Positions 46,978 to 55,203 of a stretch of DNA of 64,000 bases are shown in pieces. Origin of the DNA: Caulobacter vibrioides OR37. Lineage in GTDB: Bacteria > Pseudomonadota > Alphaproteobacteria > Caulobacterales > Caulobacteraceae. The position numbers and the translations under genes are program-made. The notes under the pieces were generated by a model. That model saw only the letters and a list, made by a program, of their open reading frames with translations. It made no database searches and was not told the origin of the DNA. The stretch is from the NCBI RefSeq assembly GCF_000372645.1, contig NZ_APMP01000003.1, forward strand, positions 62,029 through 126,028. Direction: 5' to 3'. How positions within the stretch are numbered: the first letter of the stretch is position 1; the number at the start of each line of letters is the position of its first letter.

Positions 46978-48585
46978 ATGGCCAATCACTTCGACATCGT
47001 GATCATCGGCTCCGGCGCGGGCGGGGCGACCCTGGCCCAAAGGCTTGCCCCAACCGGAAAGTCGATCCTGATCCTGGAGCGCGGCGACCACCTGCCGCGC
47101 GAGGCCGAGAACTGGAGCCCCAAGGCGGTCTTCATCCAGCGCCGCTATCGCACCCAGGACCGCTGGTTCGACAAGCACGGCCATCCGTTCACGCCCAACA
47201 CCCACTATTGGGTAGGCGGCAACACCAGCTTCTACGGCGCGGCCCTGATGCGGATGCGCGCGCGGGACTTCACCGAGGTCCAGCACGCGGGCGGGATCTC
47301 GCCGGCCTGGCCGATCAGCCTGACGGACCTGGCCCCCTACTACACCGAGGCCGAGCGCCTGTGGCAGGTGCACGGCACGCGCGGCGAGGACCCGACCGAG
47401 AACGGCGACGAGCCGCCCTATTTCTATCCCGCCGTCCAGCACGACGCCGGGGTGGCGGCGCTGAAGGGCCATTGGGAGACCCAAGGCTGGCGGCCGTTCT
47501 CGCTGCCGCTGGGGGTCAAGCTGGATCAGGCCCGGCCCGTGACCTCGACCTGCATCAAGTGCAAGACCTGCGGCGGCTATCCGTGCCTGCTGCGCGCCAA
47601 GTCCGACGCCCGCACCCTGGCCGTCGAGCCGCTGCTGGACATGCCCAACGTCACCCTGCTGCCCGGCCGCAAGGTGCTGCGCCTGGAGACCGACGGGCCG
47701 GGCAAGAGCGTCACCGACGTGGTCTGCCAGACCGAGCACGGCGAGGAGCGCTGGCGCGGCGACATCGTGGTGCTGGCGGCCGGCGCGGCCAACACCGCCG
47801 TGATCCTGCTGGCCTCGGCCAACGCCGCCCATCCGAACGGCCTGGCCAACGGCTCGGACCAGGTCGGCCGCAACTACATGTTCCACAACTCGTCGGCCAT
47901 GGTCAGCGTCACCGCGGCGCGGCAGTCGGTGACCTTCCCCAAGACCCTGGCGGTCAACGACTTCTATTACGGCGACCCCAAGGGCGGCTACGACCTGCCG
48001 ATGGGCCATATCCAGCTGCTGGAATACATGTCCGGCCAAACGCTGGAGGGCCAGGTCGAGGACTGGCTCCCGCCGGCCCTGGTGCCCGACCCGCTGGCGG
48101 GCGCGGCGGCCGAGCGGATGCTGTCGATGCTGGTCATTTCCGAGGATCTGCCCTCGCCCGACAACCGGGTGCGGGTCGACGGAAACGGCAAGATCTCATT
48201 GGACTACACCTTCTCGAACCTCGAGGGGCATGACCGGCTGGTGAAGATCCTTCGCCAGTCGCTGGACGGCTTCGTCGACCACGCCCACCCGATCTCGCAG
48301 CACCATTTCCAGGTCGACTCGCTGCTGCCGCTCTACGGCACGGCCCACCAGTGCGGCACGACGCGGTTCGGGGCCGATCCGGCCAGCTCGGTGCTGGACC
48401 GCGACTGCAAGGCCCACGAGCTGGACAATCTCTATGTGGTCGACACCAGCTTCTTCGTGTCGTCGAACGCGGTGAACCCCACCCTGACGACGGTGGCCAA
48501 CGCCATGCGCGTCGGCGACCATCTGATCGCCCGGCTGGGCGCCTCTATTCCGGGGCCAGCGGCCGGCGGCGCGCCAGCAGGCTGA
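46978..48585 (+). CDS. GMC-family oxidoreductase
   Basis: The 535-residue flavoprotein has the FAD-binding HFDIVIIGSGAGGATLAQRL, GGNTSFYGAALMRMR, CIKCKTCGGYPC with a cluster of cysteines, DIVVLAAGAANTAVILLAS and C-terminal DTSFFVSSNAVNPTLTTVAN. GMC enzymes oxidise alcohols or sugars; the substrate is not known. ATG 46978 has GGAG nine bases upstream; the frame is open upstream only through the repeat. The 3' end overlaps the convergent NrsF-like gene by 41 bp. Confidence 0.9.
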   Translation: MANHFDIVIIGSGAGGATLAQRLAPTGKSILILERGDHLPREAENWSPKAVFIQRRYRTQDRWFDKHGHPFTPNTHYWVGGNTSFYGAALMRMRARDFTEVQHAGGISPAWPISLTDLAPYYTEAERLWQVHGTRGEDPTENGDEPPYFYPAVQHDAGVAALKGHWETQGWRPFSLPLGVKLDQARPVTSTCIKCKTCGGYPCLLRAKSDARTLAVEPLLDMPNVTLLPGRKVLRLETDGPGKSVTDVVCQTEHGEERWRGDIVVLAAGAANTAVILLASANAAHPNGLANGSDQVGRNYMFHNSSAMVSVTAARQSVTFPKTLAVNDFYYGDPKGGYDLPMGHIQLLEYMSGQTLEGQVEDWLPPALVPDPLAGAAAERMLSMLVISEDLPSPDNRVRVDGNGKISLDYTFSNLEGHDRLVKILRQSLDGFVDHAHPISQHHFQVDSLLPLYGTAHQCGTTRFGADPASSVLDRDCKAHELDNLYVVDTSFFVSSNAVNPTLTTVANAMRVGDHLIARLGASIPGPAAGGAPAG

Positions 48586-49210
48586 CCGCGCCGGCCCCCA
48601 GGGCGCCGGTGATCAGCAGGGCCAGGGTGAACCAAGGGCCGACGAAGGCGAAGGTGGTTCGTCCGCAGTGCAGGATATCCACCGCGCCGGCGATCCCGCC
48701 GCAGAAAAGGCCGCAGGCCAGGCCCGTAAGCGCCGGCCGCTCCAGGTCGACGTCTCGCAGACCGACCAGGACCAGGGTCAGCATCGGCGCGGCGATGACC
48801 AGGATGTCGCCCAGGCAGGTCGCGCCTTCGGACCACGGTTGCACCAGAAGGCCCAGGCGGCGCGCCGCGAGGGCCTGGATGGCGGCGGCCAGCAACATCG
48901 CGCAGGCGGGCGCGGCGGCGGCGGCCACGGCCGCGCCTCCGCCCGTTCTCCCCCTGGCCAGCGCCGTGGCCCCGATCAGCCCGCACACCGCGACGCAGAC
49001 CGGATAGATCGCCTTGATCCAGAAGGACGCGTGCTGGACCGCCATGCCCAGATCGGGTCGCAGTCCGAACCAGGCCAGCACCATCAGGATCCCGGCCAGG
49101 GCGCCGGCGGCGCCGACCTCGGCCAGGCGCCAGGGCAAGGTGGCCGAGGACCAGATCGATGCGCCCCAGGGCGAGACGGCCGCCGAAACGGCGGTCTCCT
49201 TGCTGGTCAA
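48545..49210 (-). CDS. Second NrsF-type (DUF1109) membrane protein
   Basis: The protein of about 221 residues has six predicted membrane helices and aligns by eye with the neighbouring NrsF: LRPDLGMAVQHASFWIKAIY against MRPDLSEAMRGGMFWTKAVY, and paired cysteines ATCLGDI and ILHCGRT at the positions of HVCSVNI and GLHCPEN. It is thus a paralogue of the SigF anti-sigma factor with both metal-sensing cysteines kept. The start is uncertain: TTG 49210 follows GGGGGGG. It lies 133 bp downstream of nrsF. Confidence 0.8.
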   Translation of the reverse strand: MTSKETAVSAAVSPWGASIWSSATLPWRLAEVGAAGALAGILMVLAWFGLRPDLGMAVQHASFWIKAIYPVCVAVCGLIGATALARGRTGGGAAVAAAAAPACAMLLAAAIQALAARRLGLLVQPWSEGATCLGDILVIAAPMLTLVLVGLRDVDLERPALTGLACGLFCGGIAGAVDILHCGRTTFAFVGPWFTLALLITGALGAGAVSLLARRRPLAPE

Positions 49211-49343
49211 ATGCCCCCCCGGGTGCGAACGAAACGAACCAACCCGTCGCGCCTTGTTCGCGAGAGGCGGCCGAACTTTCAAAGACCGAGAGGCTGTTTG
49301 TCAATCCACCGGAGATGGCGCGAGCGCGCGGCGATCGGGACGC

Positions 49344-49988
49344 CTACCAGCGCAGCGCCCAGCGGCCGAGCAAGCCGCCCAGCGCCGCCACCAGCAGCAC
49401 CCCGAGGCTGTACCACAGGGCCACGAAGGTGAAGGTGTTCTCGGGGCAATGCAGGCCATAGATGGTCGCCGCCGCGCCGCCCGCGAACAGACCCATCGCG
49501 AAGCCCGCCTGCGCCGGTCGGGTCGGCGCCATGCCGCGCACGGCCCACAGGCCCAGCGCCAACATCGGAATCCCCAGGGCCAGGATGTTGACGCTGCACA
49601 CGTGCCAGGAGTGGCCGCGCATCAGGTGCAGCGCGACCAGGATACTGGGGCTCGTCATCATCTGAATGGTTCCCGCCAATATGAAGAGGCCCAGCGCCGC
49701 CCCGGCCAGCATCCAGCCGCGCCGGCCCGAGCCCGCCGGACGTCCCAGGCGCTCGATCGCCAGATAGCCGCCCAGGCCCAGCAGCCCGGTATAGACCGCC
49801 TTCGTCCAGAACATGCCGCCCCGCATGGCCTCGCTCAGGTCGGGGCGCATCCGCAGCCAGGTCAGCACCATCAGCAGCGCCACGAGGCCGCCGCCGACCA
49901 GGGTCACGCCCAGGCGTCGGCGCGGGGCCAGGCCCGGCGCGGGGCCGGCGTCGGCGGCCAGGGCGTCGATCAGGTCGTCAGTCCGCAC
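49344..49988 (-). CDS. nrsF: Anti-sigma-F factor NrsF (DUF1109)
   Basis: The 214-residue inner-membrane protein has a short cytoplasmic N-terminus (MRTDDLIDALAADAG) and six membrane helices. In Caulobacter NrsF holds SigF inactive until two conserved cysteines sense chromate, cadmium or similar stress; the cysteines here are in WHVCSVNIL and YGLHCPENTF. It overlaps the sigF stop by 11 bases and is cotranscribed with it. Confidence 0.92.
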   Translation of the reverse strand: MRTDDLIDALAADAGPAPGLAPRRRLGVTLVGGGLVALLMVLTWLRMRPDLSEAMRGGMFWTKAVYTGLLGLGGYLAIERLGRPAGSGRRGWMLAGAALGLFILAGTIQMMTSPSILVALHLMRGHSWHVCSVNILALGIPMLALGLWAVRGMAPTRPAQAGFAMGLFAGGAAATIYGLHCPENTFTFVALWYSLGVLLVAALGGLLGRWALRW

Positions 49989-50511
49989 GGCGCATCCTTT
50001 CGGCCAGGGCCTTCAGCGCCCGGTGGAGCGCGACCTTGGCCGCCCCTTCCGAAATGCCCGCCCGCGCCCCGGCCTCGGCCAGGCTCAGCCCCGTCAGCTT
50101 GACGTCGGAGACCAGGATCCGCTGCCGGTCCGGCAGGCTGGCCAGGGCTCGATCCAGCTCCAGGCCGACGCTGGGCTCCGGCTCTTCGGCGGCCAGGAAT
50201 TCGATGTGATCCTCGATCGGCAGGGTCTGGCGCACCTTTCGCCGGCGCCAGTGGTCGATCAGCTTGTAGCGCGCCACGGCATGAGCCCAGGCGGTGAACG
50301 ATTGGGACGCGTCCCAGGTCGACCGCTTGAGATGCACCGCCAGCAGCGTCTCCTGCACAAGATCCTCCACATCGCCGGGCGCGCCGGACATCCGTCGCGC
50401 GAAATAGGCGCGAAGCCGAACGCCCAGGACAGCCAGACACTCGCGGTAGGCGGCGGCGTCGCCGTCCAGCCCGCGCAGCATCAGCGCCTTCAACCGGATT
50501 TCGATATCCAC
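49978..50511 (-). CDS. sigF: ECF sigma factor SigF
   Basis: The 177-residue sigma factor has region 2 (DVEDLVQETLLAVHLKRSTW, FTAWAHAVARYKLIDHWRRR) and region 4 (LASLPDRQRILVSDVKLTGL, AGISEGAAKVALHRALKAL). Context with nrsF and the divergent bufferin operon identifies it as Caulobacter SigF, which answers to metal and oxidative stress. A SigF-type promoter (TGTAACC-N16-CGAATA) precedes it, indicating autoregulation. Confidence 0.93.
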   Translation of the reverse strand: MDIEIRLKALMLRGLDGDAAAYRECLAVLGVRLRAYFARRMSGAPGDVEDLVQETLLAVHLKRSTWDASQSFTAWAHAVARYKLIDHWRRRKVRQTLPIEDHIEFLAAEEPEPSVGLELDRALASLPDRQRILVSDVKLTGLSLAEAGARAGISEGAAKVALHRALKALAERMRRAD

Positions 50512-50520
50512 GCCTGCCCC

Positions 50521-50549
50521 TATTCGCGCGCGATGGCCGAATGGTTACA
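50521..50549 (-). promoter_or_regulatory. SigF-type promoter of sigF-nrsF
   Basis: On the minus strand TGTAACC (50549-50543), a 16-base spacer and CGAATA (50526-50521) match the SigF promoter form reported in Caulobacter (GTAACC and CGAA). It lies just before the sigF start. Confidence 0.75.
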
Positions 50550-50611
50550 CCGCGTCGCGCATCGCCGGAACCGGCCTCGGCGGCCCGCCCAAAATTTTGT
50601 TCGCCGACCCG

Positions 50612-50640
50612 TGTAACCTTCGCCGGCGTCGCTTCGTAAT
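50612..50640 (+). promoter_or_regulatory. SigF-type promoter of the bufferin operon
   Basis: TGTAACC (50612-50618), a 16-base spacer and CGTAAT (50635-50640) mirror the divergent sigF promoter with identical spacing, 64 bp before bufA. Confidence 0.8.
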
Positions 50641-50703
50641 CCCTCTCGACCGGGCGGCGAGGACCGCCGCTCCGGCGAGAAACGCCTCGAAGGAGAACCC
50701 CAA

Positions 50704-50994
50704 ATGACCCGCACCACCGCCACCGCCGCCCTCGCCGCCGTCTTCGCCCTGTCGGCCGGCGTCTCGATCGCCTCGGCCGACGACATGAAGGCCAAGGGCG
50801 GCAAGGCCGAGATGGAAAAGTGCTACGGCGTGGCCAAGGCCGGCCAGAACGACTGCAAGGCGGGCGCCGGCACCAGCTGCGCCGGCACCTCGAAGGCCGA
50901 CTACCAAGGCAACGCCTGGAAGAACGTCGCCAAGGGGACCTGCGTCACCATCAAGACCCCGAACGGCATGGGCTCGCTGACGCCGAAGGCCTGA
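50704..50994 (+). CDS. bufA: Bufferin precursor BufA (DUF2282)
   Basis: The 96-residue precursor has a signal peptide ([20 protein letters not shown], cut near ASA-DD at 25/26) and a mature part with four cysteines at 40, 51, 59 and 80 ([33 protein letters not shown]). In Caulobacter such DUF2282 peptides are modified by MNIO enzymes at cysteine residues and exported to bind copper. AAGGAGAACCCCAA precedes the ATG. A SigF promoter lies upstream, and a strong hairpin separates it from bufB. Confidence 0.92.
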   Translation: MTRTTATAALAAVFALSAGVSIASADDMKAKGGKAEMEKCYGVAKAGQNDCKAGAGTSCAGTSKADYQGNAWKNVAKGTCVTIKTPNGMGSLTPKA

Positions 50995-51010
50995 TCTCAA
51001 ATCCCAGGGT

Positions 51011-51044
51011 TCCGATCTTCCCGGCGTTCGCCGGGAAGGTCGGA
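51011..51044 (+). promoter_or_regulatory. Hairpin between bufA and bufB
   Basis: A 16-bp stem (TCCGATCTTCCCGGCG with CGCCGGGAAGGTCGGA, one U-G pair) has a very small loop and lies 17 bases after the bufA stop and just before bufB. There is no T-run. It probably lowers bufB-D expression relative to bufA or protects the bufA mRNA 3' end. Confidence 0.7.
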
Positions 51045-51061
51045 CGTTGAGAGTCTCGAAG

Positions 51062-51892
51062 ATGACCCCGACCGCCGGCCTCGGCCTCAAGTCCCAGCAT
51101 TACGACGACGCCGTCGCGTGCGACGCGGCCGGGCTCTGGTTCGAGGTTCACCCCGAGAACTACATGTCGGCCGGCGGTCCGCGTCTCGCGGCCCTGGAAG
51201 CCGTTCGCGCCCGCCATCCCTTGTCGCTGCACGGCGTGGGCCTGTCCCTGGCCGCCGACGCCAATCCCGACCGCCAGCACCTGGCGGCGCTGAAGGCCCT
51301 GGTCGACCGCTTCGAACCGTTCGTGGTGTCCGAGCACCTGGCCTGGTCGACCCATCGCGGCGCGCACCAACCCGACCTCCTGCCCTTTCCCCGCTCCCGC
51401 GCGGCCCTGGTCCGCATCGCCGACAATATCGGCCGAACCCAGGACGCGCTGGCGCGCCGCGTGCTGATCGAGAACCCCTCGCTGTATCTGCCGCTGAAGG
51501 GACACGACCTGGACGAGGTCGATTTCCTGAAGGCCCTGGTCGCGGCCACCGGCTGCGGCCTGCTGGTCGACGTCAACAACGTCTTCGTCAGCGCCCGCAA
51601 TCTCGGCTATTCGGCCGAGGCCTATGTGGACGCCCTGCCGGCCGAGGCGATCGGCGAGATCCACCTGGCCGGCCACGGTCTGGACGAGGGCGGTTCGGGC
51701 CTGCTGATCGACACCCACGGCGCGCCGGTGGCCGAGCCGGTCTGGGCGCTGTACCGCCGGCTGGTCCGCCGCGTCGGCCCGCGCCCGACCCTGATCGAGC
51801 GCGACGACGACATTCCCGCCTTCCAGGTCCTGATGGCCGAGCGCGACCGCGCCGCTAGCGAGCTGGCCGCGCTGGAGGCCGTCGGTGTCTGA
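51062..51892 (+). CDS. bufB: MNIO (DUF692) bufferin-modifying enzyme BufB
   Basis: The 276-residue TIM-barrel protein carries the family's iron-ligand motifs: FEVHPENYM, SLHGVGLSL, VVSEHLAWST, LIENPSLYL, LLVDVNNVFV, IHLAGHG, DTHGAPV and LIERDDDIP. MNIO enzymes use mixed-valent iron to convert peptide cysteines; for bufferins the product is a thiooxazole. ATG 51062 is chosen over a TTG five codons earlier. Its stop overlaps bufC by eight bases. Confidence 0.93.
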   Translation: MTPTAGLGLKSQHYDDAVACDAAGLWFEVHPENYMSAGGPRLAALEAVRARHPLSLHGVGLSLAADANPDRQHLAALKALVDRFEPFVVSEHLAWSTHRGAHQPDLLPFPRSRAALVRIADNIGRTQDALARRVLIENPSLYLPLKGHDLDEVDFLKALVAATGCGLLVDVNNVFVSARNLGYSAEAYVDALPAEAIGEIHLAGHGLDEGGSGLLIDTHGAPVAEPVWALYRRLVRRVGPRPTLIERDDDIPAFQVLMAERDRAASELAALEAVGV

Positions 51893-52649
51893 ACTGCTCG
51901 ATTTCCAGGACGCCTTCGTCGCCGCGCTGGACGGCGCGCCCGAGGGGCTGTCGCCCTGGCTGGGCCCCGACGCGGGGCTGGCCGGCCTGACCGTCTATCG
52001 CAACACCATCGCCAAGGGCTGTGTCGACGCCCTGGCCGCCAATTTCCCGACCGTGCTGTCGATGGTCGGCGAGGAGTGGTTCCGCGCCGCCGCCGCGCTC
52101 TTCGCCCGCGAAGCGCCGCCGGCCAGCGCCGCCTTGCAGGGCTATGGCGAGGCGTTTCCGGCCTGGCTGGGCCGCTTTCCGCCGGCCGAGGCGCTGCCCT
52201 ACCTCGCCGGGGTCGCCCACCTGGACCGGCTCTGGACCGAGGCCCTGTTCGCCGCCGAGGCGCCGACCCTGTCGGCCGAGGCGCTGGCGGGCCTCGCGCC
52301 CCAGGCGCTGGCGGAAGGCCGGCTGGCGCTGCATCCCAGCGTCCGCTTCGCCGCCTTCGAGGCCGGCCTGCCGAGTCTGTGGTCGGCGGCCCGCGCGGGC
52401 GAAACCGAGCTGGACCTGCCCGCCCGCGCCGAGGCGCTGCTGTGCCGGCGCCGCGACGGCGTCGTGGCGCACCGCGTGATCGGCGAGGCCGAAACCGAAT
52501 TCCTGCGGGCCTGCCGTGACGGCCAGCCCCTGGCTCAGGCCGCCGAGCGCGCGGCCCTGGCCGACCCCGATGTCTCCGTCGCGTCCCTCTTCGCCGCCCT
52601 GATCGCCGACGGCGTGTTCGGCGGCCTCAACCTGGAAACCGCTCGATGA
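51885..52649 (+). CDS. bufC: BufC, DUF2063 partner of the MNIO enzyme
   Basis: The 254-residue protein has the DUF2063 N-terminal region ([46 protein letters not shown]) and a divergent C-terminal domain. Such partners bind the precursor and deliver it to the MNIO enzyme. It starts with GTG inside the end of bufB, and its stop overlaps bufD. Confidence 0.9.
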   Translation: MSELLDFQDAFVAALDGAPEGLSPWLGPDAGLAGLTVYRNTIAKGCVDALAANFPTVLSMVGEEWFRAAAALFAREAPPASAALQGYGEAFPAWLGRFPPAEALPYLAGVAHLDRLWTEALFAAEAPTLSAEALAGLAPQALAEGRLALHPSVRFAAFEAGLPSLWSAARAGETELDLPARAEALLCRRRDGVVAHRVIGEAETEFLRACRDGQPLAQAAERAALADPDVSVASLFAALIADGVFGGLNLETAR

Positions 52650-53098
52650 CCGCCCAAACCCTGTCGCTCCGCCTGCCCTTCGAACGCTTCGCTCAACTGG
52701 CCCAGAAGGTGCTGACCGAAGACGTCCTGACCTTGATCACGCGCCTGGGCGTGGCCGCGATCTTCTTCGAGTCGGGTCGCACCAAGGTGGACGGTATCCT
52801 GCACATCAAGGACAGCACCTATTCGCTGTTCGAGACCGAGTATCACGTGCCCCTGCTGCCACCGGCCGTGGCCGCCCACGCGGCGACCTATTCGGAGCAT
52901 CTGTTCTCGATCCTGCTGGTGCTGGGCCTGTTCACGCGCCTGTCGGCCCTGGCCTTCCTGGGCATGACGGCGGTGATCGAGATCTTCGTCTATCCCGACG
53001 CCTGGCCGACCCATCTGTCGTGGGCGGGCCTGCTGCTGTTCCTGATCGCCCGCGGCGGCGGCCGGTTCAGCCTGGACCGGGTGCTGAAGATCCCCTGA
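52646..53098 (+). CDS. bufD: DoxX-family membrane protein BufD
   Basis: The 150-residue protein has four membrane segments ([67 protein letters not shown]) of the DoxX/DoxD family. It ends the bufferin operon with an ATGA overlap. A redox or quinone-linked role is possible but unproved. Confidence 0.9.
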   Translation: MTAQTLSLRLPFERFAQLAQKVLTEDVLTLITRLGVAAIFFESGRTKVDGILHIKDSTYSLFETEYHVPLLPPAVAAHAATYSEHLFSILLVLGLFTRLSALAFLGMTAVIEIFVYPDAWPTHLSWAGLLLFLIARGGGRFSLDRVLKIP

Positions 53099-53109
53099 CC
53101 TCTCCCCAA

Positions 53110-53236
53110 CCGATTTCCCCGGCGAACGCCGGGGCCCAGATCGTTAGGCTCCGAGGTTGATGCAAAGACGCTCGCGATTCTGTCCGGAACGCGGGCGCTC
53201 TTGCATCTGGACCCCGGCGTTCGCCGGGGAGATCGG
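53110..53236. repeat. Long inverted repeat with CCCCGGCG core
   Basis: Arms at 53110-53141 and 53205-53236 are nearly perfect inverted copies of about 32 bp. Each arm itself contains a CCCCGGCG...CGCCGGGG hairpin, the same core seen between bufA and bufB. It lies after bufD, next to the TAGAGC element at 53248. Confidence 0.8.
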
Positions 53237-53247
53237 ATAAGAATAAC

Positions 53248-53352
53248 TAGAGCGCGTTGGGTTTAAGCGAGAGCGGCCAAACCGCCCGAACGCGCTCTAA
53301 GTATTTGAATATAAATTCTGTTTATCTGGTTTAGACGACTTTATCTAAACTA
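53248..53352. repeat. TAGAGC-type repeat with degenerate second unit
   Basis: Unit B (53248-53299, TAGAGCGCG to CGCGCTCTA) is followed by an AT-rich linker and a smaller hairpin GGTTTAGA / TCTAAAC that carries the TAG stop of the TspO-like gene. Confidence 0.75.
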
Positions 53353-53925
53353 GTGGATCGTCGGCGCGCGCGGGACGGGCTTGCGCCACAGCTGGGCGGT
53401 CAGAGCGTTGGCCACGCCTAGCCAGCCCAGGTCCGGGGCCGAGCCGCCGCCGACCTTGCGCGCCTCGATGGCGTAGGCCGCCGAGGCCGCCAGCGAGGCC
53501 GTGGCCGCGCCCAGCTGTCCGCCGACCCGCCGCGCGCCCAGGCCCAGCCACAGGGCGTTGAAGCCCTGCACCAGGCTCCAGATGGTCAGGGCGCGGGTGC
53601 GGGCCGGGCTGGACGGCGCGTTCCAGGTGCGCAGGCCCGACAGGGTCATGGCGATGAACAGCGGCGGCAGCAGCAGGCTGGTCAGCGGCTTGGGCTGATG
53701 GGCCACCGGCTCGTGCATCTCGGCGAACTCGACGGCGTACATGTCGTCGTCCAGCGCCTTCTCGTGGCGGCGGCCCATGATCACCGCCGCCAGGATCGCG
53801 CCGCTGGCCAGGGCCGCGCCGACCGCGATCTGGCTGACCGGGTGGAAGTCCTTCCGCTGCTCGAGCTCGAACGCTTCGCGGCCGGCCAGAGCGCGCTCGC
53901 GCGACTTTCCGTGGGCGATGTGCAT
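53350..53925 (-). CDS. TspO/MBR-like membrane protein
   Basis: The 191-residue protein has a charged N-terminus (MHIAHGKSRERALAGREAFE) and four or five membrane segments. LRTWNAPSSPARTRALTIWS, LVQGFNALWLG and AAYAIEARKVGGGSAPDLGW resemble TspO/MBR proteins, which bind tetrapyrroles or quinones, but the match is weak and the aromatic pocket is not clearly conserved. ATG 53925 follows AGAGGGAG. Confidence 0.6.
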   Translation of the reverse strand: MHIAHGKSRERALAGREAFELEQRKDFHPVSQIAVGAALASGAILAAVIMGRRHEKALDDDMYAVEFAEMHEPVAHQPKPLTSLLLPPLFIAMTLSGLRTWNAPSSPARTRALTIWSLVQGFNALWLGLGARRVGGQLGAATASLAASAAYAIEARKVGGGSAPDLGWLGVANALTAQLWRKPVPRAPTIH

Positions 53926-54109
53926 GGCGGAACTCCCTCTTGAACTCGAACAGGTCAAACAGCCCAGCTGGTCCTTGGTTCCAGCCATGCCGCGACCGCG
54001 TCGTATCATGGGCCCGACCGGCGTTCCGCGCCAAGATCAAACTCGGCGCGGAGGTCTCGATCTCGCGCCGGCGAACCCGCGACCTGACGTCGCGCCGGCC
54101 GACCCGACA

Positions 54110-54178
54110 GGCTCTAAATCAAACATTTAGAGCGTGATAACCGCCGAAACCGCTCACACTTTCGGCTATCACGCTCTA
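54110..54178. repeat. TAGAGC repeat overlapping the bfr stop codon
   Basis: A remnant GGCTCTAA, the linker ATCAAACATT and unit B (54128-54178, TAGAGCGTGATA to TATCACGCTCTA) match the 8466 copy almost exactly. The last three bases are the bfr stop. Confidence 0.85.
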
Positions 54179-54655
54179 CGACGGCAGCTCGCCCATGGCC
54201 GATTGGAGGTAGTTGGCTTCGCCCAGCGACTTCACCAGCGACAGCTGGGTCTCCAAGAAGTCGATATGCTCCTCGGTGTCGCTGAGGATCTCGCGCAGCA
54301 GCTCGCGGCTGACATAGTCGCGGGCCTGCTCACACTGGACGATGCCGGGGATCAGGGTCTCGCGGCCGGCCAGCTCAACCTGCAGGTCGCTGTTCAGGCA
54401 CTCGGGAACGGTCTCGCCGATCTTCAGCTTGTGCAGGTCCTGAAGGTTCGGAAGGCCTTCCAGGAACAGGATGCGATTGATCAGCATGTCGGCGTGCTTC
54501 ATCTCGCCGATGGATTCGTCGTAGGTGATCTTGCCCAGGCGCTTGAAGCCCCAGTTGTCGTACATCCGGGCGTGCAGGAAGTACTGATTGACCGCCGTCA
54601 GCTCGTTGGTGAGCACCGCGTTGAGCAATCGGATGATGCCGGGATCGCCCTGCAT
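54176..54655 (-). CDS. bfr: Bacterioferritin
   Basis: The 159-residue four-helix protein has ferroxidase-centre residues in LLNAVLTNELTAVNQYFLHA, ESIGEMKHADMLINRI (metal ligands and haem Met) and DTEEHIDFLETQL. It stores iron in 24-mers with haem b. ATG 54655 is chosen since MQGDPGIIRLLN is the standard start. It follows bfd by 126 bp on the same strand. Its TAG stop lies in a repeat. Confidence 0.95.
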   Translation of the reverse strand: MQGDPGIIRLLNAVLTNELTAVNQYFLHARMYDNWGFKRLGKITYDESIGEMKHADMLINRILFLEGLPNLQDLHKLKIGETVPECLNSDLQVELAGRETLIPGIVQCEQARDYVSRELLREILSDTEEHIDFLETQLSLVKSLGEANYLQSAMGELPS

Positions 54656-54781
54656 GGCGGCCTCCTGAGGTCTTGAGGGATTCGTCGTCCAGGCGACCCT
54701 GGGCCAAGCCGAACGCGGCTTCAACCTCCATGGCGCGACGAAACCGCTGGGCGCGCCGAAAATCCTAAGGAATACGGCGCC

Positions 54782-54967
54782 TTATTCGGCGGCGAAGGCC
54801 AGGGCCTCGCGGCTCTCCTGGATCATCTGGCGCATCTCGCACACGCACTTGGCGCATTGGGCCTGGCAGCCCCGGGCGCGGAAGATCTCGGCCGGGCGCG
54901 TGGCGCCGGCCTCGATGGCCGCGCGGACCTCGCGCTCGCGGATGCCGTTGCAGTTGCAGACGTACAA
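54782..54967 (-). CDS. bfd: Bacterioferritin-associated ferredoxin
   Basis: The 61-residue protein begins (TTG)YVCNCNGIREREVRAAI and has CQAQCAKCVCEM, giving the [2Fe-2S] cysteines of the Bfd fold (CxC near the start and CxxC further on). Bfd reduces and releases iron from bacterioferritin. The frame runs upstream to 55147, but the Fur box lies there, so a TTG at 54967 with AGGGCG upstream is the likely start. One start uncertainty remains. Confidence 0.88.
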   Translation of the reverse strand: MYVCNCNGIREREVRAAIEAGATRPAEIFRARGCQAQCAKCVCEMRQMIQESREALAFAAE

Positions 54968-54983
54968 GAAAGAACGCCCTACC

Positions 54984-55003
54984 GAATGAGTTTCATTCTC
55001 ATC
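54984..55003 (-). promoter_or_regulatory. Fur box upstream of bfd-bfr
   Basis: GAATGAGTTTCATTCTCATC contains two overlapping dyads, GAATGA-N3-TCATTC and ATGAG-N7-CTCAT, as in the 7-1-7 Fur consensus. Fur repression in iron excess or activation of storage genes would suit bfd and bfr. Confidence 0.7.
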
Positions 55004-55067
55004 TAGCTGAACGCGCGGCATCTTGCAAGTGACTCTCATTGCGATGGGCGAAAGGCCGCAATGCGCC

Positions 55068-55195
55068 CCCTCCGTCTCGTCGCTGCGCGCCGATCCACCT
55101 CCCCCGCTACGCGAGGGAGGATGACGCTTGTTCCTCCTCACCCGCATCGCGGGGGATGTGGCGCGATGCGGATACGCATCGTGACGGAGGGGGCG
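55068..55195. repeat. CTCCCCC-type intergenic repeat before thiE
   Basis: Outer arms GCGCCCCCTCCGTC and GACGGAGGGGGCGC enclose inner CCTCCCCCGC...GCGGGGGA arms, forming a large cruciform between bfd and thiE. Confidence 0.7.
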
Positions 55196-55203
55196 CTCGT
55201 GCT

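Noticed and set aside
55010..55203. TPP riboswitch before thiE or thiD
   Set aside because: No conserved CTGAGA-type thi-box sequence is seen; the space is occupied by a repeat or is too short.
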